Program-made: the position numbers and the translations under genes
DNA from: Thereva unica
Taxonomy: Eukaryota > Arthropoda > Insecta > Diptera > Therevidae
Length of the DNA: 64,000 bases
NCBI GenBank assembly: GCA_949987705.1
Contig: OX465282.1
Location: forward strand, 40,016,039-40,080,038
Direction: 5' to 3'
The notes under the pieces: generated by a model
What the model was told of the DNA's origin: nothing
The model's input: only the letters and a program-made list of their open reading frames with translations
Databases searched by the model: none
Part shown: positions 32,253-42,759 of the stretch, one piece after another
How the letters are laid out: each line of letters starts with the position of its first letter
Numbering within the stretch: the first letter of the stretch is position 1

Positions 32253-33729
32253 ATGGAGAACGATCAGATCAGCTCGAGTTCGGACGAATTGGATGACGAA
32301 CTTACATTGATTTCCGGCGGATTATGCCGCGAAACCAACGAATCCACTGGAGAAGACAGTGATGCAGTAAGAGGTGTGAGACGGCGAAAAATTAGAATTA
32401 TAGAGAGCGACAGTGAAGTTGAGAGTGCGCCCGTGAAAAAAATTATTCGTTAAACCAATAAGTATGCAAAAAGAAAATTGGAAGGGAAGACGCTGTCTGC
32501 AAGTTCGATATGGCGAAGCTGGTGTGATGTCACCAACGAAGAGTTCTGGGCATTTCTTGCTGTCGTTATCATTATGGGGGCAATGCCGTTGGCCAATTTG
32601 CAAGAATATTGGTCGAAGAATGACGTCAGTTATATTCCTTTCTATCCGGAAACATTTACAAGAGACAGATTTAGTCAAATATTTTGGATGCTTCATCTGG
32701 AAACTCTTCCAACACGCACCACCAATCCACGAACGCGCCTACAACGCGTAAGCTGCTTTTTGGACTATCTCAATTCAAAGTTTTTGGATTATTTTATCCC
32801 GGGCGAGCACATATGTGTAGACGAATCAACTATACAATTCAAGGATCGAATTTCGTTCATTACATACAGTCCGAAGAAACCGACAAAGTGGGGTATCAGA
32901 GTTTATACTTTAGCTGACACAAAGACTGGCTACATTTGCTGCATTTTGCCATACTATGGATCACTCACCACAGAGCTTTTGGTCAGACCCGATTTACCAG
33001 TTTCATGAAGAATACCAATACAAGAATGGCAACCGTCAAAAGAATTTCACGGATATAATGATCAAGAAACCCAATATTGTATTGAACTACATATATAAAG
33101 TATATGGGTGGTATTGACCGGGCGGACCAGTATGCATCAAGCTATTGTTTTCTGCGAAAATCCCTTAAATGGTCGCGTAAGCTTTTCTTTTGGGCATGAA
33201 AATTTCCCTGGTCAATTCATACCTTTTGTATAAACTAGAAAAGACCAAAAGAGGGGAAAAGCCACTGAGCCATCTGCGATACCTGAAAACACTCGTCGAA
33301 CAATTGAGAGGGTCATATCGCCAGCAACGAGAGCAAGGGTCTAAGTCGCATTCCGACGAAATCCGACTAAACGGGAAGCTTCACGTAATACTAAAAGGGT
33401 CAAAAAGGGACTGCAAAGTTTGTTCTGACCGTAGCAAGCCTGGAGGAAGGCGGGAAACTTCATATTACTGTGATAAGTGTCCAGACAAGCCTAGGATGCA
33501 TCTTGGCTATTGTTTCACTAAATATCACACAAAAACTAATTACAGAGTGTAATACTTATCAAAGTTTGTTGTTTTCGACATATAAATGAATAAACTAGTG
33601 AAATTTTATTACTTGTATACGCTTGTTTGTTTATAAATGTTTTAAAAGTATCTGTAAAATGTTGACCTAATTTGGCCGAAATCGTCTCGAGTTGCAGGTT
33701 TGCGCAAGCGAAAAAGGCCTCGAGTGCAA
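32253..33729 (+). pseudogene. piggyBac transposase, internally deleted
   Basis: The acidic N-terminus (32253-32453) ends at an in-frame TAA, then the same frame continues: DVTNEEFWAFLAVVIIMGAM, RDRFSQIFWMLHL, EHICVDESTIQFK with the first catalytic Asp, and KPTKWGIRVYTLADTKTGY. After RPDLPVS the frame stops and the region of the second catalytic Asp is gone. YMGGIDRADQYASSYCF (third Asp) and, after a shift, the C-terminal cysteine-rich domain (33190-33552; C-K-V-C ... Y-Y-C-D-K-C ... H-L-G-Y-C-F) remain. The right end is CGAGTGCAAAGGG followed by TTAA at about 33730. I found no matching left end. Confidence 0.85.
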
Positions 33730-36238
33730 AGGGTTAAGAAGTGAAAAAATAAAAGTAAAAAATAGATATAGAAGATAAATAAGTAATCGAGCATCTGACA
33801 TTTCTCAATTAAAAGCCGACATGGTGGCAAGCGCCGCCGGGATGATAAATGCCGCCGGCACTAGTGACAGTATAAAAACTAATAAAGGCAAGGTACTCTG
33901 CAAATCTCGGCATAAAGGTACTCTGCAAATCTAATGGACATCCTGCTAATTATAGACGATACCGTAAATATGCAGAGCTAAAGCAACGCATCCTAACTAA
34001 CTATTCTATGAGAGAGGATAGGCTAATATGATCGGGCTAGTCTCTTCCAAGCAAGGATGCCGTGAGGCTAATAACCTCACCCGTAAAAAACAATTATTAC
34101 TTAACATGCCTCGGATACTGGAATAAACGACGACGACCACGGCAACGAAAAAGGCAAAACGATTTACGAATTTTCAAATGGAATGCTCGAACTCTGTACA
34201 GAACTCGAGCTACACAACATCTGGCCGATCTCCGCCATTCAGGAGATGAGATAGACAGGGAATGGTGTTTTGCAAAAACCTGAGTATGACGTATATTACA
34301 GCTGTCATACAAAACACCATGTGTTCGGAGTAGGTTTTATGGTCAGCAAAAGAATGATCGGCTTTAAAACAATAAACGAAAGGCTATGCACCCTTCGTGT
34401 GCGAGGTAAATTTAAGAACATCAGCCTCATAAACGTTCACGCGCCTACAGAAGAGTCCCCGGATGATTATAAAGAAGAATTCTTCGAATTAGTTGAACGG
34501 GAATGCCTGCCCCAGGTATGATGTAAAAATCATACTGGGAGATCTGAATGCCAAAGTAGGCCGGGAGCCCATATACAGGCAATATGTCGGCAACCACAGC
34601 TTGCATGAAAACACTAATGACAATGGATAGCGAGTTGTAGAGATGGCAGCAAGTAAGAACTTGGTCGTTGCAAGTACTAGATTTGCGAGTAAAGACATCG
34701 ATAATGGAGCCACTCGTAACCAAATAGACCATGTGTCGATAGACCCCTGCCACCTTTCGGGTCTGATGACGAAACGAACGTACCGAGGTGCCAACTTCGA
34801 CTCGGATCACTATCTTGTTGGTATGGTGCTCCGACAGCGCATTACCACGCTGAAAAGATTTGTATCCGCTGATCAGGCTCGAATCAACACAGCTGCACTA
34901 CGCGATGAAATGGCCAGAAACAGCTACGGTCATGCATTAGAACTCGCCCTAAGTCCTGGGGATGAGATGCCGGGCGTCGACGAGAACTGGAGCCGCCTTA
35001 AAAATACTGTCATTAGTACTGCTGATTCCATCTTAGGCAGAAGTCGTAGAGATCGGAACGACTGGTTCGATAGTGAATGCAAGCTGGCAACTGAACGTAA
35101 AAATGCTGCGTACCGAGCTATGCAGCAGTCTTAGAGAACACGGGCACGCGAAGAGAACTATAAAGAGCTCAGAAAAGAAGAAAAGAGAATTCACAGGAGA
35201 AAAAAGGAAGCCTGGGAAAAAATCTCGTCTGTGAGCTAGAACAGTACAGAGAACGACGGCCGCACCAGGCGCCGAAGTTCTACCAGAGTCCGCAGTATGA
35301 CGCAATTCACACCACGTTGCACATACTGCAAGGACAAAGAAGGGAATCTGATCACCGATCCTAAAGGCATCTTGGAGCGGTGGGAAGAGCACTTTCATGA
35401 ATGCTAAATGGCGAGCTAACTGAGGATTCGGAGGCTCCACCAATATCTGATGATAATGCTATGCTGCCGCCACCAAGCATAGAAGAAGTTAGCAGAGCCA
35501 TCAGTCGGCTCAAAAACAACAAGGCCTCGGGTGCAGACGGCATCGCAGCGGAGCTGGTTAAATATGGAGGGCCTACATTACACAAAGCGATTCATGAATT
35601 AATTGTGCAAGTATGGGAGCAGGAGGTGATGCCAGAAGACCGGTATAACGTTGTTGAGTACCGTGTATAAGATTTTCTCCGCTATCCTACAAAACAGGAT
35701 GGCCCCATACGCCAGAAACATAGGCCATTACCAGTGTGGCTTCAGACCAGGCAAATCAACGACTGATCAGATTTTCACCTTGAGTCAGGCTATGGAAAAA
35801 TATCTAGAGTTTCAAAACTTATTTCAACACCTCTTCATAGACTTTAAAGCCGCCTATGATAGCATAGCCAGAGTAGAACTCTACAAAGCCATGAGAGAAT
35901 TCGGCATCCCCAACAAACTGACAAGATTATGTTGACCAATGTGTCAAGCCAAGTAAAGGTATCCGGAACACTGTCCAGACCAATCAACATCTATAATGGA
36001 CTTCGACAAGGGGACGGTCTGGCTTGCCTCCTTTTCAACCTGGCGTTGGAGAAAGTGATCCGAGATTCGGCCGTGACGTCAAGGGGTACAATCCTTCACA
36101 AGTCCACCCAATTACTGGCTTACGCAGACGACATTGACATTATTGGAAGAACAACAGCTGTACAAGAAGCTTTCACTCAGATTGAGCAAGCGGCAGGAAA
36201 TGTGGGACTGCACATTAACGAAAGCAAAACAAAGTATA

Positions 36239-37155
36239 GAAGTTTTCAAACGCCGTGACACAAATAATTTGAAGGGTTCTGCGCACTTCGTTGCCCAATT
36301 TCATAAATTTTGTTCTATCATTTCCCCTCTTTTAACTTAAAAAGGCAACAAACGCAGAAAAAACTCAACAAAATAATTTGGGAAGGGATGTGCGCATGCC
36401 GGATGAATAAAGTTAAGTAATCTTTATATGTATTGAGCAGAGCTTTTAAATACATGTAAAACTCCTGCTCAACAAAGACAGTTTATCTATCGTAATAAGC
36501 ATAATTTTACTATAATTATGCTAAATATTTCTAATCCCTAATTTAAAATAAATTAAAAGAATTGCTGGAAAAATTTCTTTTAAAGATATGAGCATTTTCA
36601 TTCATAAATTGAGAGTTCTCCGCAGCCGCAAGCAACACAACCTCCACAGGCAGAAGCGCGCTTGCGACTGGCGGAAAATGTCAAAAATCTAGTAATCAAA
36701 GTGATAAAAACACAAATATCGTATTTTTTAGTAGAAATTACTACAAATTATTTCTGTAGCATATGTGTAAAATATAAAAACCTTAAAATAAAAATATATA
36801 TAAAAACGGGTGTTTTTCAGTCATAATTTGTAAATTTTTTAAATAATCATTGAAGTCCCAGAAAGATACACCTCCCGGTAGCAATACGCAGTCGCGACTG
36901 ATTACATGGCAACAAGTGATTTGATAGGAGGAGTTAACTGAAGCTTTTGTCTGAACCTTTAGGCTGGTCGTCCACTGGAAGCGTATTCGAGCGGCTTCGC
37001 GCTACGGCCATACATATGAGCGGCTACAAGCGGCTCATTTGTATGGCCGAAGCGCGAAGCCGCTCGAATACGCTTCCAGTGGACGACCAGCCTTAAACAT
37101 TTTTAAGAGCTTAGCTGAGGAATATGCGCGGGATGTCACGAGGTTTGAAAACAAC
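36239..37155. mobile_element. 917-bp MITE inside the LINE
   Basis: The left end GAAGTTTTCAAACGCCGTGA and the right end TCACGAGGTTTGAAAACAAC are inverted repeats with TATA on both sides (36235-36238, 37156-37159). Joining the flanks restores the LINE frame at KTKYMVASS. AT-rich, non-coding, and hosts the palindrome at 36962-37092. Confidence 0.8.
36962..37092. mobile_element. 131-bp near-perfect palindrome MITE
   Basis: Arms of about 60 nt (GGCTGGTCGTCCACTGGAAG ... complement) pair almost perfectly around a short centre near GAGCGGCTACAAGCGGCTC. TTA lies on both sides (36959-36961, 37093-37095). The 3-bp TTA duplication and the iterated AGCGGC words are of Harbinger type. It can form a long hairpin. 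Confidence 0.85.
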
Positions 37156-37970
37156 TATACATGGTGGCCTCGTCTACAAGAACACCTATCATTGGTCCCA
37201 CAATCAAGGTAGAGGAACACGAGTTTGACGTGGTAAAATCATTTACCTGCCTTGGGTCAATAGTAGCAGCCGACAATAGCATGGAACCAGAAATACGCGC
37301 ACGACTGCTAAAAGCCAACAAAGCCTACTATAGTCTGTCAAGGCTCTTCAAATCCAAATATCTAACCATAACGTCTAAACTTTTACTATATAAGACGATG
37401 GTCTTACCCGTTCTCACATATGCATCCGAAACGTGAGTGCTTACCAAAAAGCACTCAAACCTCTTGGGCGTGTTTAAGAGGAAAATACTTCGGAGGATTG
37501 TTGGCCCCGTATGTGAGGAAGGACGATTCTGGCTCTACAATGACGAGATCTACGAGCGCTTTCGCGACATAGATGTTGTGAGGAAAATAAAGCTCGGTAG
37601 GCTCCTGTTGGCAGGGCATCTAGCTCGTATGAGTCTAGCTCGTATGCTCGGAAAGTTCTCTGCGGTAAGACCTATGGGGTGCGACAGCGAGGGAGGTCCA
37701 ACCTTCGTTGGAAGGACGCTCAGAGCTTAGGGATGCCAAACTGGATGACATCGGCTCAGAAAATTACGGAAAATTCCCTGTATGTAAACTTTCAAAATGC
37801 TACATAAATGAATATATTTAGTTACAAGTAACCAAAATCGTATCCATGTGGTCTCATGAGAAGAGAGGCATACCTTATAATTACAACTCATTTCTAATCA
37901 ACATTACTCGTATTTTTGATATTCACGTTAAGTGGTGAACAATGGTAAAAATAAGAAAATTGAATTTAAA

Positions 37971-38047
37971 CTAGTGGGATGTTGTGCCTAGAGACTAGCC
38001 ACTAATTACGCTATTCTTTCTGTTGAATAACACTTCAGACTGGAAGA
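37971..38047 (+). repeat. Solo end of the 28303-30900 element family
   Basis: CTAGTGGGATGTTGTGCCTA through AACACTTCAGACTGGA matches the terminal repeat of the composite element, but no partner end is nearby. Probably a truncated relic. Confidence 0.7.
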
Positions 38048-38126
38048 ACATAAAAAATCAAGAAAATGATATTTTTTTACTTTTAATTAAGTAAATGTTA
38101 TCATTATTAAATAATATAATTTAGTG

Positions 38127-38340
38127 ATAGAATCAAAACATGTTCCACCGAAGTAAAAAAAATGTATTTCACCATTGCGCAGCAGAGGATTGAACTTGGT
38201 TGTAATTTCCAGACCATTTTCTCAGTTTTAGGTCTCTGCTCAAGAGCTACAATTTTAGATATGGGCAAAGTCTATAGCGACAGTACAGATAAACGGACAG
38301 AGCCTCGGTATAAGCTTTTTTTTTTTGAAAAAGCTAAAAC
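38127..38340 (-). repeat. SINE-like repeat, copy of 16970-17300 family
   Basis: It shares CAAAACATGTTCCACCGAAG, ATTTCACCATTGCGCAGC, TTTTCTCAGTTTTAGGTCTC and ATAAGCTTTTTTTT with the 16970-17300 copy, in the same orientation. Most of the tRNA-like part is deleted here. It lies 140 bp upstream of the pantothenate kinase acceptor. Confidence 0.65.
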
Positions 38341-38482
38341 GAAACGGTTTAATATAATTCGAATCCCGCTGGGCAAAATTTTACTGGAACTTTATATAAC
38401 AAATCCGATTCACTTTGTGTTTAATATATTAATATGGTCGAAAATAATACTTATATAGACAATGCAAATTTTATCTTTACAG

Positions 38483-39121
38483 TATAGGTGGAGGAACATT
38501 CCTTGGGCTTTGTTGCTTGTTAACCGGCTGTAATACATTTGAAGAAGCAATACAGCTTGCAACTTTAGGAGATCATACGAAGGTAGATAAATTAGTTAAA
38601 GATATATATGGCGGCGACTATGAAAGGTTCGGCTTACATGGAAGTTTAGTAGCATCTAGGTATTGCGTTGGATGCAATATACACGTTTCTAAACTATTAA
38701 TTTTTTTTTACAGTTTTGGTCAAATGAACGTAAAAGAGAGAAGAGCAAGCATATCAAAGGAAGATTTGGCGAACGCTACTCTTGTAACTATTACAAATAA
38801 TATAGGTTCGATCGCTAGGATGTGTGCATGTAACGAGAAAATAGATAAAGTATATATATATATATATATTGATATTATCCAACATTTATTCAATTATATA
38901 ATAATTTTAAGGTTGTTTTTGTGGGAAATTTTCTTCGTGTGAATCCCATATCGATGAAATTGTTAGCGTATGCTATGGACTATTGGTCAAAAGGGACATT
39001 AAAAGCTTTATTTTTGGAGCACGAAGGTTATTTCGGAGCTCTCGGATGCCTACTTCAATTTAATGGTGAGTTGCCGTGTGTCCATAATGACGAGGATGAG
39101 AAAGTCTCGGAAGAATGTTAA
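38483..39121 (+). CDS. fbl: Pantothenate kinase, last three exons
   Basis: Exons 38483-38659, 38714-38849 and 38912-39121 (stop TAA 39119-39121) are joined by introns of 54 and 62 nt with GT/AG borders, all in phase. They read [60 protein letters not shown] with SIARMCA, then [20 protein letters not shown] and [16 protein letters not shown]. These are the glycine loop, the [11 protein letters not shown] block and the C-terminal core of eukaryotic pantothenate kinases. All reading frames are open with no lesion, so the gene looks functional despite the 32-kb intron. The visible part spells about 316 residues, enough for most of the catalytic core but without its N-terminal lobe. The last residues ([17 protein letters not shown]) are acidic. 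Confidence 0.95.
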
Positions 39122-39207
39122 TATGTTTAATTGTTACATAATGTTACAATTAGTTATTTTTATGGATAGATAAATTTTTTTACAATTTTGTATAACTAAT
39201 TACTTGT

Positions 39208-39213
39208 TTTATT
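39208..39213 (-). promoter_or_regulatory. Candidate poly(A) signal of the F-box/WD gene
   Basis: AATAAA on the - strand, about 100 bp past the stop codon at 39311. It lies inside the likely 3' UTR of the convergent pantothenate kinase gene. Confidence 0.45.
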
Positions 39214-39261
39214 TTTAAGTAAAATGTAAAGGATGTGGATCAAAGCGTTTTATTTTATGTT

Positions 39262-39267
39262 AATAAA
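39262..39267 (+). promoter_or_regulatory. Candidate poly(A) signal of pantothenate kinase
   Basis: AATAAA 141 bp after the stop at 39121, the first one on this strand. It lies beyond the candidate signal of the opposite gene, so the two transcripts would overlap. Confidence 0.5.
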
Positions 39268-39310
39268 TTAATAATAATTATTACATATTCTCTAGAATTA
39301 AGTATAATTA

Positions 39311-40348
39311 TCATATTTTATAATTATCACAACTATCCCAGCCTGTTTTAAAATCAAATACCTTTAAAGCTCGATTTGTTGTTATAAATAAATGACGACA
39401 ATCACTTGCTAGACTGGAAACTGTGGAACCCTTAAGTTTTGTTCCAAAAGGGTTATACATTTGTACAGGATCTACAAAATTACGAATGTCATACAAATAT
39501 ACTGAGCTGTGATTTTTCATGCCAGATAAAATTCCATAGCAACCATCGTGCTCTATTGACGATGGTGTATATAAAATTTGTGACACGCTTATATCTTTAT
39601 TGAGTCTTCTATCAAAAAGTTTGAGTGTGTTGTCAATATTTGCTGTACATATGAAATTATCATCAATCAAAGTCAAACCATTAATTGATGCAGTTTTTGA
39701 TTTGAGGATAATCTGTTCTTTTCTGAAAATAAAATGATAGATTTAATTTTTCTAGTAACAATATTATACGTTTCAACGTCGACTTCACGTAACGCTTCTT
39801 TATTATGATCCATAAACTTTCCTCCAATTATTTTTCTACCTGAAGACGAAATTTTAAATGATTTAAAAGGAGTTTCAAAAATTTCGATTAATTCTAAATT
39901 GAAAAACCCGAGTTCGTCTTCTCTTTTCCATAACTTACATCTTTCTTTGCTACTTGTCACATAAATTTTTTTAGCAAAATCTACGCAAAGTATATCCTCA
40001 CTTACATTATGCAGTCTTTGCTCAATAAAATATTCATCTTCAAAAAGATATGAGACTCCACAAGTTCTCCCAGCGAACAGTGTACGTGCTTTTATTGTAA
40101 AGTCCATTATATCGGACTTATTGGAAGAGCCAAATTCTTTAACGTATTTTGCGTCTAAAACATTATTGCCCAGCCTCTTATATTCCCTTATATGGCTACC
40201 ATGAGAGATATATACGGATGTATCTTTAAGTATAACTTTCGAAGCAAACAAATTATTATAAGGAAAAAATGTATATTCCTTATATATGCCTTTTCGCCAG
40301 TTCAATGAAAGATGTAGACGATCTCTAAATGATAATTCCTCAAATAAC
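39311..40348 (-). CDS. F-box/WD-repeat protein, FBXW4-like (5' exon missing)
   Basis: Probably the substrate-recognition subunit of an SCF ubiquitin ligase. Two exons are clear: 40348-39770 and 39722-39311 (stop TGA), with a 47-nt intron and an in-phase join (DVET then KEQIIL). The first visible exon follows TTTCTTTTGCAG and opens with LFEELSFRDRLHLSLNWRKG, resembling the end of the FBXW4 F-box region (N-W-x-x-G). WD-like blades follow: HGSHIREYKRL, VDFAKKIYVTSSKERCKLWK, IDDNFICTANIDNTLKLFDR and HSSVYLYDIRN, ending NRALKVFDFKTGW. About 329 residues are visible. A short upstream exon at 40448-40421 (VCHVLNKLFR) would fit in phase but is tentative. The Met at NWRKG is an artefact of a TTG codon. 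The family is assigned by motif order; a different WD protein is possible. Confidence 0.75.
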
Positions 40349-40448
40349 CTGCAAAAGAAATTATTACATATATTATAAAAATATTTTAAAATTTATCAAT
40401 TTAAATAACAAAATGTGCACCTAAATAATTTATTCAAGACATGACATA

Positions 40449-41009
40449 CTAATTATAGTAGGGAGCCCACGATACTTGATGGGGATTTACGAGCGTCGTG
40501 TGGACCTATTGGATTTTAAAGATAAGATGGTAGAAAGAAAAAAAATTTATATATTATATACATTTTCATCGGTGGGGGAAAAATGTGAAAAATAAGTCAC
40601 ATGGAAATACTGAGCACGTCTGATATTATTAGTGTAAATGCCCTACGTGTCTCCGATGACGTTACTTTAATCTGCCGGTTTGCATGGTGGACGGCATGGG
40701 GCGGCCTTTCGGAAGAGTTTAAAGTGGGGTAAAGGAAAATTTTACTCGAGCGAGTTAAGTTAAACACAATTTCTTTTAAATTTTAATTAAATATTTTTGA
40801 ATGCGCTTTATTCGAAATGTAAATTTTAACTGACAGACTAAAGACTAAATTTATTACAAGACACCTTTTTGCGTGCATTTGGCATGGGAAAAATAATGCA
40901 GATGGATGCAGGTGTTATTCGGGGAATTTTAGTTGTGGAAAAGGAAATGACTTTTGTGGGAATAGAAATGTTGAAGGATATTTATGGGAATGGAATTTGT
41001 GCAGCGTGG
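40449..41009. other. No settled gene; likely upstream region of the F-box/WD gene
   Basis: If the short candidate exon is right, the first coding exon should be here or beyond, but no frame continues it convincingly. The + strand open frame at 40869-41123 is rich in Met and Gly and belongs partly to the next repeat. Confidence 0.35.
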
Positions 41010-42030
41010 GCCAAAGAAATTTTATCCTGGGTTCATAGTCCATGGAAATGGTACTTTAACATTGCAAAAATGCAGGACAAGGTTTTATTTATGGAATGTG
41101 TAGGGGGGGGGGGGTCAATGTGAGCTTAAGTTTGAGTTTTCGGGATCCTAACCCCCCCCCCCCCTTTTGGCTGCCATCTTGGAAAACGTGTGCAAATGGT
41201 TTTTCCACTATATCTCCGAAACGGTACATCTTACCGGAAATTTGCAAGGATACTTTCCTTCAAAAAGACCCAGAATAGAGTAGATAGAAAAGCAGCATCC
41301 TGGATTTGTGGTATTGGGGACACCACTTTAAAAACGCACCAACAAACTCTACCTCGCAGGTGGTGTGGAAATGAGTTATACAACTTGCAAACGCTTGTCA
41401 TAAAATGAATACGCCCGTATGTTGCTAGTTAGAATAAATGAAGCACTTTTTTGTACAGCCCGAAAACCTTATTTTAAAAAATTGGAGTAACGCTATTGGA
41501 GTAAAGTAATGTTATTATTCAAAGAATTTCATTTTAAACCATATAGTAACTTATAAAAGATGGCATAACAGCAATAAAAACCCGCAAAAAAATGCGAAAC
41601 ATTTTTATTACATTACTCAAATATCGACATTTCTTATAACGTATAGTCATTCATTCATTATTATTACTTGCTACCTGTTATTGCTAATTTTTGAGGAAAG
41701 GAGGAGGTAAGATCGTAATAAAAAATTTCAAAAAATCTGTCACTTTCATACTTTCGGGACGCTGTAAAACCCTTCGCAGTGAATGAAAGTGCAAATTTTC
41801 GGTAAGATGTACCGTTTCGGAGATATAGTGGAAAACCCATTTGCACACGTTTTCCAAGATGGCGGCCAAATGGAGGGGGGGGGGGGGTAGAATCCCACTG
41901 ACCCCCCTACACATCCCAAAAATAAAACCTTGTCCTGCATTTTTGCAATGTTAAAGCACCATTTCCTTGGACTATCACTCATATGTGCTACTACTGAGAT
42001 AATCGGTGGGGTGTGATATTGCTGAGCGTT
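41010..42030. mobile_element. Inverted-repeat (foldback) element with poly-G/poly-C tracts
   Basis: About 200 bp at 41030-41245 recurs inverted at 41775-41990: ATTGCAAAAATGCAGGACAA, GGAAAACGTGTGCAAATGG, CTATATCTCCGAAACGGTAC and GATGTACCGTTTCGGAGATA are the landmarks. Each arm contains long G or C runs (41101-41114, 41151-41164, 41876-41887). Open frames in it on both strands encode the same peptide and are repeat artefacts. Confidence 0.75.
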
Positions 42031-42229
42031 GGGATTTGATTGGAATCTGCACAGTTTGAGTAGCAAATAACTATTACGATGAAGATTAGAGTAATGATGA
42101 AATTGGCTGATGGTCTGTAAGGACTTCTTTGAATCAGAACTGGTTCCGTAACTTCGTTGAAGCTCTTCTCTGAAAATTGGTATGTGTCTAGGGTTTTCAG
42201 GTAAATACTATTATTTGATGTTGTGGTAG

Positions 42230-42755
42230 AAGAATAAACGCCGAAAACAGAACATACTTCTCAGTACTGCCAGTAATCAAATTCAGAAACATCCACAGAA
42301 AAATCAAAATTAGAATCTACAAAACCATCATACGTACAGCAGCTACTAGTATGGATGTGAAGCATGTGGTATCTCCCAGAAATCCGCAGACAAGATGGAT
42401 ATATTCGAGAGGAAGGTTTTCCTGAAGGATATACGGCCCAATCAATGAAGAAAACGCATGCGAAATACGCTGCAATCACGAATTGTACGATCTATACAAA
42501 GAGTGTAAACTCTCGACACATGCCAAGCTACAGCGTTTACGTTGGGCCGGTCAGGTCCAAAGAATGGATGACTAAACGATACCAAAACAGCCCTGTACCT
42601 ACTACCAGATGGCAAAATATCAGTTGCAAACCACGGTAAAGGTGGGAAGACAATATTAAGGCCGATGCAGCAAAACTGCTCGAAACATGAAACTGGAAAC
42701 AAGCTGCGGAGCAAGGCTCGAATTTGGCTGTAGAGCCATCGAAGAAGAAGATGTG
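42230..42755 (+). pseudogene. RTE-type LINE 3' end, decayed
   Basis: Same family as 4360-4610: IKIRIYKTIIR, YGPINEENACEIRCNHELYD, LYKECKLSTHAKLQRLRWAG and QVQRMDD are readable across frames. It ends in CGAAGAAGAAGA at about 42747. Many shifts and stops. Confidence 0.7.
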
Positions 42756-42759
42756 GAAT

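Larger units (their letters stand above)
34062..37770 (+). pseudogene. Nearly full RTE-type LINE pol, broken and interrupted
   Basis: Endonuclease pieces come first: DLRIFKWNARTLYRTRATQH, KNISLINVHAPTEESPDDYK, TRNQIDHVSIDP and ANFDSDHYLVGMVLRQR. RT follows: IEEVSRAISRLKNNKASGAD, HYQCGFRPGKSTTDQIFTLS, HLFIDFKAAYDSIARVEL, NGLRQGDGLACLLFNLALEK and LLAYADDIDIIGR with YADD intact. The C-terminal part (37161-37730) reads VVKSFTCLGSIVAADN, SKLLLYKTMVLPVLTYASET and KRKILRRIVGPV. The copy carries several frameshifts and stops, plus a 917-bp insertion at 36239-37155. The 3' tail is lost. Confidence 0.87.
6177..38482 (+). other. 32.3-kb intron of the pantothenate kinase gene
   Basis: The donor is ACTAG|GTAAAA at 6176/6177 and the acceptor is TTATCTTTACAG at 38471-38482. 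Splicing AG to T restores an AGT serine codon and the conserved GTSIGGGTF glycine loop, so the two exon groups belong to one gene. The other visible introns are 49-62 nt. Nearly all of the excess is identifiable mobile-element sequence, itemised separately. Confidence 0.9.
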
